Source: Adiantum capillus-veneris (lineage: Eukaryota > Streptophyta > Polypodiopsida > Polypodiales > Pteridaceae). From it: DNA of 64,000 bases. The stretch lies in the NCBI GenBank assembly GCA_014529385.2, contig CM043965.1:10428912-10492911 (forward strand), given 5' to 3'. Shown piece after piece: positions 34,680-45,264 of this stretch (positions are counted from its first letter, which is position 1; the number at the start of each line of letters is the position of its first letter). Position numbers and translations under genes: made by a program. The notes below the pieces were generated by a model, which was not told the origin of the DNA, did no database searches, and saw only the letters and a program-made list of their open reading frames with translations.

Positions 34680-35282
34680 ATAAGTTTTCCCCGAAGAGTG
34701 GGTGTAGAATCTAGATTCTATAGTCATAGGGTACCTACGGGAAATGATCAAAGCTCGTCGACAAATTTGAGTGAAAGGCAGTTTTGCCAGCTAAAACTTT
34801 AACTGAGAGCGACGATCACGAGGCGGCAGCAGACGAGGAGGGGCTATACGCGTTCGTTCTGTTCAGGGGCTTGGCTCATTTCGGCGCCTCTTGCTACTGC
34901 AGGTCGGATCCATCTCTGCCCCAAGCGTCTTGGAATTGGTTGCTCTGTAGGCCGATCTAGTTTTTTGAGACCTTTTGTCGTCCAGTTAAGGTTGGAACAT
35001 TGCTTGAAAGTAGATCTCATACTTCTCATTGTGTTTGCGCTGTGGATCTTTCTTTTGATGCTTTCAGTAGCAGACATAAGTATAATTGGATCTACCCAAA
35101 CTGTCAGCTTGCTGAACCATATCTTACATGCTGTCTTGTCCAGCACCAATTACTTTCTCGTCTGCAATTACAAATACTTTTGTTTTCTGCTTGTTAATTT
35201 GCAGGGAGGATGGACCTGTCCCATATATCTGTTTTGCAATGAGTTAGCCAGATCTTAGACTTTGCGAGTTTGAGGTCTGAAA
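34680..35282 (+). promoter_or_regulatory. promoter/5' UTR of the TM9SF gene with likely intron end and uORFs
   Basis: Upstream of the TM9SF start a pyrimidine-rich stretch ends in TTTGCAG at 35204, a good 3' splice site, so a 5'-UTR intron is likely; its donor is not certain. After it comes a 10-codon uORF (35210-35242) whose stop overlaps a second tiny ATG (ATG AGT TAG, 35239-35247). Both precede the main start at 35283 and could lower translation. The start context is AAAATGGG. Confidence 0.5.
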
Positions 35283-37286
35283 ATGGGCTCTTGCAGCAGG
35301 GATGCCACTTGCCAGGCATGGCTCATGGGCATCTCGAGTCTCTTGTCAATTTTCTTCATCTTCGTGCCCAGTGCAGGGGCATTTTATCTACCTGGAAGCT
35401 ACATGAAGACGTTTGCACCAAATGCTCGTCTTGGTGTGATGGTTAACTCCTTGACGTCTATCGAGACGGAGCTTCCATTCAGTTACTATAGCCTTCCCTA
35501 TTGTGTACCGCAGGAAGGGGAAAAGCATAGCCCAGAGAATCTGGGGGAACTTCTTATGGGTGACCGCATTGAGAATTCACCATACAAGTTTCACATGAAT
35601 GTCAATGAGTCAAGTATTTTCCTTTGCACCACTGCAAAGCTCAGTGCCGGCACGGTTAAGATGTTGAAGCAGAGAATAACAGACATTTATCAAGTCAATC
35701 TAATGCTGGATAATCTGCCTGCCATCAGATATGTTAAAGCAGGAGATTACACGCTAGCTCTTACAGGGTTTCCAGTCGGCTACCAAGAGGAAGAGAGCCT
35801 TAAACAACATTTTATCATCAATCATTTGAAGTTTACCGTTCTGATTCATGAGTATACCGATCTTGGTAGTGGTGGCGCTATGGCTACAGGAGATGGATTG
35901 GATGTTGTCTCCTCTGGTAGTGGTGGTGGCTCTGGTTTTCGAGTAGTGGGCTTTGAAGTCACTCCTTGCAGTATCCGGCATGCTGGAGACTCTGTTTCGA
36001 AGCTCAACATGTATGACAATTTCTCTCCATCAGTTGATTGTGATGAAGGTCCTCAACAGCCTGTTCAAGAAGGGGAGCAGATTACGTTTTCCTATGACGT
36101 GACCTTCGTGAAAAGTGATATCCGTTGGCCGTCACGTTGGGATGCTTATCTCAAAATGGAAGGAGCCCGAGTTCATTGGTTCTCAATCCTGAATTCTCTT
36201 ATGGTCATTGCCTTCCTCGCAGGCATTGTATTTGTGATTTTTCTTCGAACAGTACGCCGCGATTTGACCAAGTATGAAGAGCTAGACAAAGAGGCACAAG
36301 CTCAAATGACAGAAGAGCTGTCTGGATGGAAGTTGGTAGTGGGGGATGTTTTCCGAGCTCCACCACATGCTGAGCTCCTCAGTGTCATAGTAGGGGATGG
36401 AGTTCAGATTACTGGGATGGCAGTGGTGACTATCTTATTTGCTGCTTTGGGTTTCATGTCCCCTGCATCTCGTGGGATGCTTCTTTCAGGGATGATTTTG
36501 CTCTATCTTTTTCTTGGAATTTTGGCTGGGTATGTGGCAGTGAGGCTTTGGAGAACAATGAAGGGGAATGGCGACCCTACAGGCTGGAGATCGATTGCAT
36601 GGCGAGTTGCTTGCTTTTTCCCTGGAATTGCTTTTGGCATTCTGACAATTCTCAATCTACTTCTCTGGGCTAGTAAGAGCACTGGTGCTCTTCCAATTTC
36701 TCTCTTTTTTGTCCTTTTGGCTCTTTGGTTCTGCATATCAGTACCATTGACACTTTTGGGAGGCTATTTTGGAGCAAGGGCAGAGCATATTCAGTATCCG
36801 GTGCGAACCAACCAAATTCCCAGAGAAGTTCCACAACAGAAGTACCCGTCGTGGCTGCTGGTTCTGGGGGCAGGGACACTTCCATTCGGAACCCTTTTCA
36901 TTGAGCTCTTTTTCATCATGTCTAGTATTTGGCTTGGCAGGGTTTACTATGTCTTTGGCTTCCTATTCGTGGTGCTAGTTTTGCTGGTGCTAGTTTGTTC
37001 AGAGGTTTCTGTGGTGCTCACGTACATGCATTTGTGTGTGGAAGATTGGCGCTGGTGGTGGAAATCCTTCTTTGCTTCAGGCTCGGTTGCATTGTATGTG
37101 TTTCTTTATGCTGTCAACTACTTGGTGTTCGATCTGAGGAGTCTCAGTGGCCCGGTCTCAGCAGCACTCTACATGGGGTACTCCATCTTGATGGTTTTAG
37201 CTATAATGCTGGCAACTGGTACCATCGGGTTCTTGATGTCATTCTGGTTTGTTCATTATCTCTTTTCATCTGTGAAAATTGATTGA
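35283..37286 (+). CDS. transmembrane 9 superfamily member (nonaspanin, EMP70 family)
   Basis: An intact 667-aa single-exon ORF. Residues 1-33 form a signal peptide, with mature start near FYLPGSYM, a typical nonaspanin N-terminus. Residues about 35-290 are the lumenal domain (PFSYYSLPYCVP, GDRIENSPYKFHMNV). From about 297 onward come nine hydrophobic segments, beginning WFSILNSLMVIAFLAGIVFV and ending MLATGTIGFLMSFWFVHYLF. The C-terminus SSVKID fits the family's KxD/E signal, which binds COPI and keeps the protein in the Golgi. The family sits in endosome/Golgi membranes and is linked to sorting of membrane proteins and adhesion. Several plant TM9 genes are intronless, and the length fits. 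It is probably active: no stop, frameshift or missing segment. Two small TIR elements end about 600 bp upstream. Confidence 0.96.
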   Translation: MGSCSRDATCQAWLMGISSLLSIFFIFVPSAGAFYLPGSYMKTFAPNARLGVMVNSLTSIETELPFSYYSLPYCVPQEGEKHSPENLGELLMGDRIENSPYKFHMNVNESSIFLCTTAKLSAGTVKMLKQRITDIYQVNLMLDNLPAIRYVKAGDYTLALTGFPVGYQEEESLKQHFIINHLKFTVLIHEYTDLGSGGAMATGDGLDVVSSGSGGGSGFRVVGFEVTPCSIRHAGDSVSKLNMYDNFSPSVDCDEGPQQPVQEGEQITFSYDVTFVKSDIRWPSRWDAYLKMEGARVHWFSILNSLMVIAFLAGIVFVIFLRTVRRDLTKYEELDKEAQAQMTEELSGWKLVVGDVFRAPPHAELLSVIVGDGVQITGMAVVTILFAALGFMSPASRGMLLSGMILLYLFLGILAGYVAVRLWRTMKGNGDPTGWRSIAWRVACFFPGIAFGILTILNLLLWASKSTGALPISLFFVLLALWFCISVPLTLLGGYFGARAEHIQYPVRTNQIPREVPQQKYPSWLLVLGAGTLPFGTLFIELFFIMSSIWLGRVYYVFGFLFVVLVLLVLVCSEVSVVLTYMHLCVEDWRWWWKSFFASGSVALYVFLYAVNYLVFDLRSLSGPVSAALYMGYSILMVLAIMLATGTIGFLMSFWFVHYLFSSVKID

Positions 37287-38356
37287 TGTGGATGGAGTTT
37301 GGACACAAGAAGTGAGAGGTGGTAGGTTGAGGCACACCACATGACTATTTTTTGCAGCAAGTCTTTTGTTCATATAGGCTTCATCTCTGAGATCTGCACA
37401 TCAAGAGACCGCTTGTACATTCATGATCAACACTCTGACAGGAGTCTCTGTTGTTCTACTTACACTTTGAGAGTTAGGAGTATGCAGTGCCATCACTTCG
37501 GTCCTGTGGCTAGAGTTTCTATTCTCTACCAGTTACAGCTTGTCAATACAGAAAGTGGTTTGAGTACCATGTCTTTTGATCTCGGACGAAACCTGGATGT
37601 AATGTACTTGAACTTGAGTCTATTTAATGTATTTCTAGAGCTGGTCCTCTTGAAAGAATGGCAAGGTGGTTTATTTGGTTTCGGTGACTCTTGTCGATAT
37701 AATGTGTATTTTGCCAGGTTTATATTTGCAGTTTTGGGTGGTTTAGGTGCTTCAGATGTTGTTCTGAAAGTTGTCCACAAGTTTCAATTACTGTCTTGCT
37801 GGGCCGGACTTTGGATTTTATTCATGCTTTTGTTTGGGCTGTTGGAAACAAAGCCCTTGCTGTTTTCTAGCTTATAATTTTTTTGGGGAAAATCTAGAAG
37901 TCTTGTCGTTTTTACAAGGATGAGGTAGTGGGTTGTCACCTCTGGAATCGATGATCCCCTGTATACAATCTCTTGATTGGCAAGAGTTGCCTTAATTGAT
38001 CATTTTGCTATTGTTTTCTTTAGAAGTTTTTGCAAAACTGCATCAACTTCTTACATTAAAAAATGCATCAGTTTTTAGACTTTAAGTGATCAGCACAATT
38101 TTGTCTCGACTCTATTGATGTGTAGCCACAATATGAATAGCTTCCGTTAACTGTTTTGATGAATGATGTTGCTCTTGAAGATTTGTCACATGCTGCTTTC
38201 GATGAGACCATTGTCGTTACATCATCAGATCGAGTCCTTTTGTCTTTATGATTAGGTAACATGTTCAATTATTGACTACATCAAAGTATGGGTTTGACAA
38301 TATGATGGTCATGTCAAAGTTGACGATGCGGAAGCGTAGAGACCAAGGGAAGTGAG

Positions 38357-38360
<4 letters not shown>
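37287..38360 (+). other. TM9SF 3' UTR and flanking sequence
   Basis: T-rich sequence after the TM9SF stop, with the composition of a plant 3' UTR for the first several hundred bases. A 178-codon frame at 37341-37877 shows no homology I recognise and is most likely chance. No clear polyadenylation signal can be assigned. Confidence 0.4.
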
Positions 38361-38404
<44 letters not shown>

Positions 38405-41178
38405 TCCTGAACCAATCAACCTTGGCAATGAATAAGCGAATGTGTATACAATGGAGGCAAGGTGTTGCTTATATAGCAAGCCTAGTAAATTGCCTTACCC
38501 AAGATTTTGACAAATAAATAAAATAAATACCTAAAAGCCAAACTACTAATGGGATCACATTGGGCAGCTCACTTGAGATGCTAAACTTTAACACCCTCTT
38601 TGTAGCTCATAGTGGACATCAATAGTGAGACCAAGTCGATGAAGAAGCTACCATGGACACCCTAGTAGTGGCCTTCATGGATACGCTTAGGTGTTGCTCT
38701 TCTCAACTTTGTACCTGAAAATAATGCCATCTTGAGCATCGGTTGCCTTTGTAGAAACTTTGCCTTTGTAGAAACTTTGAACTGTAGACCATACTACGTC
38801 CAATAATCCCCATTCGTGAACTGTGAACACATCACGTCCAAAATATAAAACTCCAAAATAATGAATTGTTGGAACATATTATGTTCATAATCTGACCAAC
38901 AACAATGAATTGGCTAACCCATCCATAGTGTTTTAGACGTTTGATTGGTTCCCTGCCAAATGCATGTACATTGAACTCCGACCTACAAGTCTAAACACCA
39001 ATAACTTGAACTCCAACATAAGGGTTCAAATTAATTATAGGGAGCAGTGCTTGTCCCTCTTTGCCATGCCGACCTCCTCTATCAAATCTTTATTACCGTA
39101 ATCTCTATCCAGCTTGCTTGTGACTGTCTTCAAGTGAATTCTTGCTTTTGCCCTTGGCTTCAAACTCTCGAGCCAAACAAAGCGTCGAATCACAATCATG
39201 ATTGTGGTCGTACCTCCCGGGTACCGAGGCAGCTACTAGTACTGCCATCCTTGTCCAACTGACCTTTGCCGCTGTCCTCTAGTAAACTCCTCCATTTGCT
39301 TTCGACTTCACAAACTCGAGCCAAACACATTGACGGGTTTCTTAAGAACTGTGCCGATGCATAGGCCGCTAAATGGATGGTTGACGATCCGTTATTCATA
39401 GCTTTTGGTTGTCTTTGGTCGATGTTGTCGGGGGTGCTCGAGCAAGGGGGTGCCTTGTTGAAGTTGCAAAACTTGGTATTTTGTACCTTCTCGCACTCCA
39501 GTAGGACACAAAAAATCTCCTCGCCGCTCCAAATTCCAAGCCGCAAGAACTCCAAGCTAATGCCGATCCACTTCTCTGCAATTCAATTTCCCGGCCCTTA
39601 AACTCCAAACTGGTCACCTCTCCCGAGCCGCAAGATTGGCATAAAGTCGCTCCCACGTACAATGCTCACCGCACCCTCTGCTTCTATTTCCTTCTCCAAA
39701 ACCGCTCTGCAAAGCTCTCGTCGAAGTCGCTTTCCAAGTCGCTCCACACCCTCTCTCCCGGGCCAAAGCTGCTCCTCAAAGCAAGGCTGCCACTAGCGTT
39801 TTAAAACGCTGTAGCATTTTCATGATGGAGCCGTCAAAAACTAAATGCAAAATGTAAAGATAGTGCTGATGGCTTGAGGCAAGATGACTAATCTGTCATT
39901 AGAGGATAATAAGAAAAAAACCTAATATGCAATGGCTTACAAACTTAAATGTGATACTAATTACATTGATTAGTTATTAGAACATGGTACCTTAGCCTTA
40001 CCTTAGCCTAGATTAAGGAGCTACTATTCCTATTCAGGTGGCCTTAATCTAAGTGATTAAGCCAATCACCAATCCTATCTACTAAGCATAAGCTCTGAAA
40101 CCATCTTGGGGATGGGGAGAGAGTAAGAGTGAGAGGAGAAAAGAGACCACCCCATCAACAACAATGAAAAGAACGATAACTATTGGAAAGGTCGAAATCA
40201 ACGTCATATGCGTACATTAAGAGGGGCCTATATTGCCCAAATAACACGCATGGTGACATCATTGCTCACATCAGTGAGTTTAAGCTAATATAATAGAGAG
40301 AATTCCTTGTCTAGATGAGTGCAATCTAGCCAACATTCTTGACTTCTCTTTTAATTTTCCAGTATCTTATAGTCGTTGGCTGTAAAGCTATTTGCCATGT
40401 GCCTAAGGAATTGCATAGTAAGCTTGATTCGAAGTCAAGAAAGCACATAATTTTCAGGTATGCCAGAGTACGTGAGACAGGATATCGTTTATGAGATACA
40501 AATGTTACAAAGATTGTTAGAAGTAATGACGTTTATTTCAAAGTTGAAGATGCATAAGTAGCGTGTTTCAATCATTGAGATATGTTGGATGGTGGTCCAA
40601 GCAGATGAAATAGTACCTAATAGAGCACCACATGTTGGGTAACAAAGGGAGGATGAAGAAGCCAAAAATTTCCCAATGTGCATAAAGATAGAATTGTACC
40701 ACATGGTGAGAATGCTCAACTAATAAAGAGGTTTGCAAGAGTCCCTGATAAATATGTTCCATCTCTTGATTATGCAGTATTGACATATTGCAAAGAGTCC
40801 TTTTGCTATGATGAAGGTATGTTAAGTGGAGACAAGAATAAGTGAGAATCAGACTCGGACTGGGTACGAATTCCGTCACTTGAATATGTGAAGTTTGCAA
40901 GAGTCCCTAATAGGTATGTTTTGTTTGCTAATTATGGGATGTTGATACAAGTAGATGAGTTATAGGTTGAAGATTGCATTCAAATAATTGGAGATGGTTG
41001 CAAAAGGGTTCAAGAAACAAGGTATAGATTTTGATGGTCTTTTCACCACTCTACGTACAATTCTTGCTTTGATTACTAGAGAGTACATGGATGTTAAGCA
41101 ATACTCTTACATGTGATCTTGAGAATATAGTAGCTAGAGAGTTGTGTTGCTAAAGGCAAAGAGAACTTGGTAAGTAAG
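38361..41178. other. no recognisable gene
   Basis: Contains a (GA)n tract (about 38363-38402) and only short frames. Nothing in 38.4-41.2 kb could be assigned to a family. Confidence 0.45.
38363..38402. repeat. (GA)n microsatellite
   Basis: About 20 GA units. Confidence 0.95.
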
Positions 41179-41512
41179 GCCTGTGTCACACTGGAACGGG
41201 GTGTGCAAGGCCATGCTGAGATGGTGTCGTTCCATTTGCCATGAAAAAGGTAAAACTTGGCCGCGAACCTTTGTCAGAGGGGCGGGCAAGAGAGGCCGGC
41301 CAACTTTCTAATGAAGCAGCCAATTGCAAAAAGCGCAGCCACAGGTTTTGAGCCCTGCTAGTCAGCTAGAAAGACAGATGCCTTACCATCTGGCTACAGC
41401 AGATACTAAGGGGGGAGTTAGCATTGTTTAGTATATAGCCTAGTGTGACAGCCTTTGGCTGACCGTTTTCCAAAAAGTGGAATGGCCGCCTATCCGAGTG
41501 TGACAGGGGGCC
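41179..41512. mobile_element. TIR-flanked element (MITE-like) carrying a tRNA-like segment
   Basis: The left end reads GCCTGTGTCACACTGGAACG and the right end, inverted, reads GGCCCCCTGTCACACTCGGA, an imperfect 20-bp terminal inverted repeat sharing TGTCACACT. The 334-bp interior has no protein-coding capacity but includes a tRNA-like sequence on the minus strand. No clear target duplication was found, so the superfamily is open. Confidence 0.55.
41338..41400 (-). ncRNA. tRNA-like/SINE-head sequence with Pol III A and B boxes
   Basis: Minus strand GCTGTAGCCAGATGGTAAGG begins a tRNA-like fold: A box TAGCCAGATGG (41386-41396) fits TRGYnnAnnGG exactly, and a B box GGGCTCAAAACC (41344-41355) is close to GGTTCGAnnCC. 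A 3-bp D stem (GCC/GGC) and a 5-bp T stem with an 8-nt loop can be drawn, but the anticodon arm is poor and the acceptor stem mostly wobble. It reads as a tRNA-derived SINE head or decayed tRNA, not an active tRNA gene. Confidence 0.5.
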
Positions 41513-42530
41513 AAGCTCTCCGAGGGAATGATATCGTAAGTTTTATGCATGCATAAGGTCTCCAAGGCTGTAAACAAATTGATCATTGCCTCTATATGAA
41601 AAAAACTAAAAATGTTAGTTTTACAATCTATTGCCTTTATGTGTTAATATGCTTATAGCCAAGAAGAACAGCTTTCAGGTAGCTGCTTTAAAGCCCAAGT
41701 TGTGTGATAACTTTCACATGAAGGATTTGGACAAGTGAATTGCATGTGCACTCTACCATACAAATCAAAGAAGGTTCTTTAAGTTCACAGAAAAAGAACA
41801 GTTGCCAAGTACTCAACGTTTTCGACATGGAGAGGGAGAAACCAATATGTAAAAAATTGCCTCCAATAAGTGAAACTTAGCCAAGACTGTCCAAATTTTG
41901 ATAAGGGTTGGAATAGCATTTCTACCACCAGTAATCAGTTTTCATTGCAACACAGTCCTCTTAGACAACTGCCCTCTTACCTGCAAATATATTATAACAT
42001 CCTAGCAAAAAGTCTTTGCAGGTGAACTTGCCCCAAATACACTCCAGCCATACGATTGCGTGGACCTTGGGGCACCCTTTGTCCCTCCGCTCATAAGAAG
42101 ATTGCATCCATCACACTGACCCCCTTGCTCATTGTCCAAATGGATCCAATGTGACATCACAAACATTTACTTTATGACATCTCAGAACCCCCCTCGCAGA
42201 AAAAAAAAAGAAAGGTGGCTGAGATTTTGCTCAATGCTAGGTACTTCTACGAGCCCTAAAGAAGAAGCTGCTGCTCCACTCCAAGATCTAATCCCATCCA
42301 AGTGCCTAATCTTGAGGCTAATCTCAAATCCTTTAGCAAAATTTGCCCCATGTCCCATGCACAGCAATGCAGCGATGTTTACACATAAGAGTCCTGCAGC
42401 CACCAGATCTTGTCGAGACGATCCACTACATATGTCTAAAACCTTGCGAGACATGCCGCATGTTGACAGCAGCCCCTTGGGATGTTCAAACACGTTTCGA
42501 CTCTATATCGCTCATGCAATACCGATAGTC
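41513..42530. other. no recognisable gene; 3' flank of the PPR gene
   Basis: The part next to 42530 may be PPR 3' UTR. The minus-strand frame continues past the PPR stop with a weak E/E+-like phrase (SDIESKRV) before more stops, suggesting the PPR end was once longer. Confidence 0.4.
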
Positions 42531-44804
42531 TCAACTAAGGTCTCGGCACTCTCTCATTTCCTGAATGCAACCGTCCTCATAATCTTCTGCAATACACGAG
42601 TTGAAAGAGGCAAAATCTGGATTGATCTGCACAAGCTGACCGAGGCAGGTTGAGGCCAGCTCCACTCCCCCGTATGTTTTACAAGCATTAAGAAAAGCTC
42701 TTAATGTTTGCGTGTCTGGAGGAGGATCCATGCTCTCTAGATACTTAAGCGCTTCATGTAAGAGTCCTGTGCGAGCAAGCAGGTCAATCATGCAGGTATA
42801 ATGCTCTACTGTAGGGGAAAGACTATAGTCTTCTATCATCATCCTGAAAAACTCCTCACCCTTGAGCACAAGGCTGGCATGACTACAGGCTGTGATCACA
42901 CAAGCAAATGTAACACTATCCGGCCTCACACCTATGCATAACATATTCTCAAAACACTGTACAGCCCAATGGCCCTCATGAATGCCAAAACCACTAATCA
43001 AGGCATTCCACGAAATGATGTCTCGAGTTAAAAGCTTGCTAACCATTACATGCACCTCTGCAGGTGACCCGCCTTTCACGTACATGTCAAGCAAAGATGT
43101 GCCAACGAAGGGATCTGTCTCAAGGCCCTTCTTTAAAGCTTCTTGATGTAGTTGATAACCCTTGTTAGAAGCTCCCACAATTCTGCAAGCTTTTAGCACA
43201 CACGCCAACGTAAGACCATCGGTGAGAATACCCAACTTCTGCATGTGATCAAAGCATTTTAGGGCTTCCTTGGCAAGCCCATGTTCGGTATACCCTGTGA
43301 TTAGGGTGGTCCATGAAACAACATCTTGAACATAGAGCTGATCAAAAACTTCCTGTGCATCTTCAAGTAGTCCCAATTTGGTGTACATCCCAACCAATGA
43401 ACGACCAACAAAATCTTCTATCTCATAGCCTCTGTATACAGTTTCCATATGCAGATCTTGTCCCCTGCTTCTGGTGCCTAAAGCACCAGAAACTTTCATC
43501 AATTGGGAAAAGGTAAAAGCATCTGGAAAGATGCCTTCCTTTTGCATTATTTGCATGCATTTCAAGGCTTCTTGGACAGGTCCGTGTTCAGCAAAGCCCC
43601 CTATCAGGGCGTTCCAAGAGACAACACATCGTGCAGGCAATTCTTTGAAAACTTCTTGTGCTTCTTGCAATGAGTCACAAAAGGCATACATGCTCACCAA
43701 AGTGCTCCCGATAATAGGATCTGTTTCATAGCCTTCTTGAATTATCTCTCTGTGGATTTCCAAACCCTTCTCTAAAGCTCCTAGGTTGGTGCAAGCCTTT
43801 AGAACACTCGAAAAAGTGAAAGAATCTGGCGGAATTCCATGCACCCTCATCTGCTTAAACCATTCAACTGCTTCCTGATCGTCTCCATATTCAGCATACC
43901 CGGAAAGTAGTGCAGTCCACGACACAACATCATGGACAGAAAGAGTATCAAAAACTTTCTGTGCCTCCACAAGCTTATAGTACTTCACATACATGGCAAT
44001 GAGCGATTTGCCAACATGAGAATCTCTTTCAAAGCCTTTAAATAATATATCCTCGTGTAAATCATAAACATTATCCACATCAATGCAAGCTTTCAACACA
44101 GAAGAAAATGTGAATGCATTAGGAGAGATACCTTCCTGCTGCATTTGCTTGAAGCACTTTATGGCTTCACAAGCTAGTCCACATTCAGCGAATCCTGCAA
44201 TCATAGAAGTCCAAAGCACAACATCGCGAGTTACAATCCCATTCAAAACTTCCCATGCTTCTGCAGTTAGCTTACACTTCACATACATGTCGATCAAAGT
44301 GTTGCCAACAAAAGTATCTGTATCAAACCCTTTCTGCACGACATCTACATGCATTTGACGTCCACCTGTAATGTCCCTTGAATTTGCACAGGACTTCAAT
44401 AATGCTACAAGGGTAAAACTGCTGGGGTGGATACCGTTTTCCTGCATCTTTTGGTAAAGATCAAAGGCATGCTGTAAATGCCCACCACGAGCATGCCAGA
44501 GGATTAAGGAAGTCCATGAATGCTCATTTTTATGAGCCAACCCCTTAAAGGTAAACTCAGCTTCAAGAATGTTTCCACAATCCACAAGAGCAGGCACCAG
44601 GCGATTGCCTACCAAGGCATGATCTTGCAACCCATTGTTGCGAAAGTACATAAGCAAGCGCTTGGCTAAAACCGGGCTTTTGCTCTCCCTGCATTTTTGC
44701 AGGATACGAAGAACGACCTCAATTGGAGGAATGATGCAGACCTGCTCCAGCCTCGTAATGGCCTCGTCCAGCCTCCCTGCTTCCCATGCTGCGATGTATC
44801 CCAT
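42531..44804 (-). CDS. PLS-class pentatricopeptide repeat protein, about 20 repeats, truncated E region
   Basis: An intact 757-aa single-exon ORF. About 20 P, L and S repeats run from residue 30 to about 705 in regular P-L-S order; S repeats show phrases like FVGNTLIDMYVKCK and P repeats VVSWTALLSGYAEYGDDQEA. Such proteins bind organellar RNA one repeat per base, and PLS proteins usually guide C-to-U editing in chloroplasts or mitochondria. After the last S repeat an E-like motif begins (VELASTCLGQLVQINPDF) but stops early; there is no full E+ or DYW deaminase, so editing would need a partner, or the gene has lost its end. The frame is open for some 35 codons before the ATG without another ATG; no clear targeting peptide. 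Translation from an upstream exon is possible. Length and lack of stops argue for a real gene. Confidence 0.9.
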   Translation of the reverse strand: MGYIAAWEAGRLDEAITRLEQVCIIPPIEVVLRILQKCRESKSPVLAKRLLMYFRNNGLQDHALVGNRLVPALVDCGNILEAEFTFKGLAHKNEHSWTSLILWHARGGHLQHAFDLYQKMQENGIHPSSFTLVALLKSCANSRDITGGRQMHVDVVQKGFDTDTFVGNTLIDMYVKCKLTAEAWEVLNGIVTRDVVLWTSMIAGFAECGLACEAIKCFKQMQQEGISPNAFTFSSVLKACIDVDNVYDLHEDILFKGFERDSHVGKSLIAMYVKYYKLVEAQKVFDTLSVHDVVSWTALLSGYAEYGDDQEAVEWFKQMRVHGIPPDSFTFSSVLKACTNLGALEKGLEIHREIIQEGYETDPIIGSTLVSMYAFCDSLQEAQEVFKELPARCVVSWNALIGGFAEHGPVQEALKCMQIMQKEGIFPDAFTFSQLMKVSGALGTRSRGQDLHMETVYRGYEIEDFVGRSLVGMYTKLGLLEDAQEVFDQLYVQDVVSWTTLITGYTEHGLAKEALKCFDHMQKLGILTDGLTLACVLKACRIVGASNKGYQLHQEALKKGLETDPFVGTSLLDMYVKGGSPAEVHVMVSKLLTRDIISWNALISGFGIHEGHWAVQCFENMLCIGVRPDSVTFACVITACSHASLVLKGEEFFRMMIEDYSLSPTVEHYTCMIDLLARTGLLHEALKYLESMDPPPDTQTLRAFLNACKTYGGVELASTCLGQLVQINPDFASFNSCIAEDYEDGCIQEMRECRDLS

Positions 44805-44957
44805 ATAAAGTGCTTTGGATGCATCCGCCTGGGCGGAGCTGCAACAACCATGTCCCTCTTCACTCTGCTCTTTTCTATGGCTTCCATCACCCTGTGGGTT
44901 ACGAGAGAATTTTTATTTACATCGTAGGCAAAACCAGAACAATTAAAGACAAGAAGC

Positions 44958-44962
<5 letters not shown>

Positions 44963-44998
<36 letters not shown>
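44963..44998. repeat. (GA)n microsatellite upstream of the PPR gene
   Basis: About 18 GA units, roughly 160 bp upstream of the PPR start; on the PPR sense strand this is a CT-rich leader tract, common in plant 5' UTRs. Confidence 0.95.
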
Positions 44999-45004
<6 letters not shown>

Positions 45005-45183
45005 TTAACGCTTGTAGGAACATTTTCAAGAGACCTCATAGATCTATCGAACAGGTCTTGAACTCAAGCCCTAATACTTATGGTAGATCGCATTGTATCT
45101 CGGAGAAGAGAAATTTTAACATTGTAAGAACATTCCCAAGAGCCCCCATAGATCTATCGAACAAGTCTTGAACTCAAGATCCT
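44999..45183. repeat. tandem duplication upstream of the PPR gene
   Basis: Bases 44999-45073 (GAAATTTTAAC to GAACTCAAGC) recur at 45109-45183 with scattered changes, a unit spacing of about 110 bp. Confidence 0.88.
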
Positions 45184-45204
45184 ATATCACATTCTCTCCC
45201 TCCC

Positions 45205-45205
45205 T

Positions 45206-45260
<55 letters not shown>

Positions 45261-45262
45261 AC
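45205..45262. repeat. (CT)n(CA)n microsatellite
   Basis: CT units run into CA units, followed by a short T run. Confidence 0.95.
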
Positions 45263-45264
45263 AT

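Noticed and set aside
37341-37877. 178-codon plus-strand frame after TM9SF
   Set aside because: Lies in the likely 3' UTR, has no recognisable domain and an unlikely composition (many Cys, Leu, Phe).
41338-41400. True tRNA gene
   Set aside because: Anticodon arm does not pair properly, T loop is one base too long, acceptor stem mostly wobble, and it sits inside a TIR-flanked repeat.
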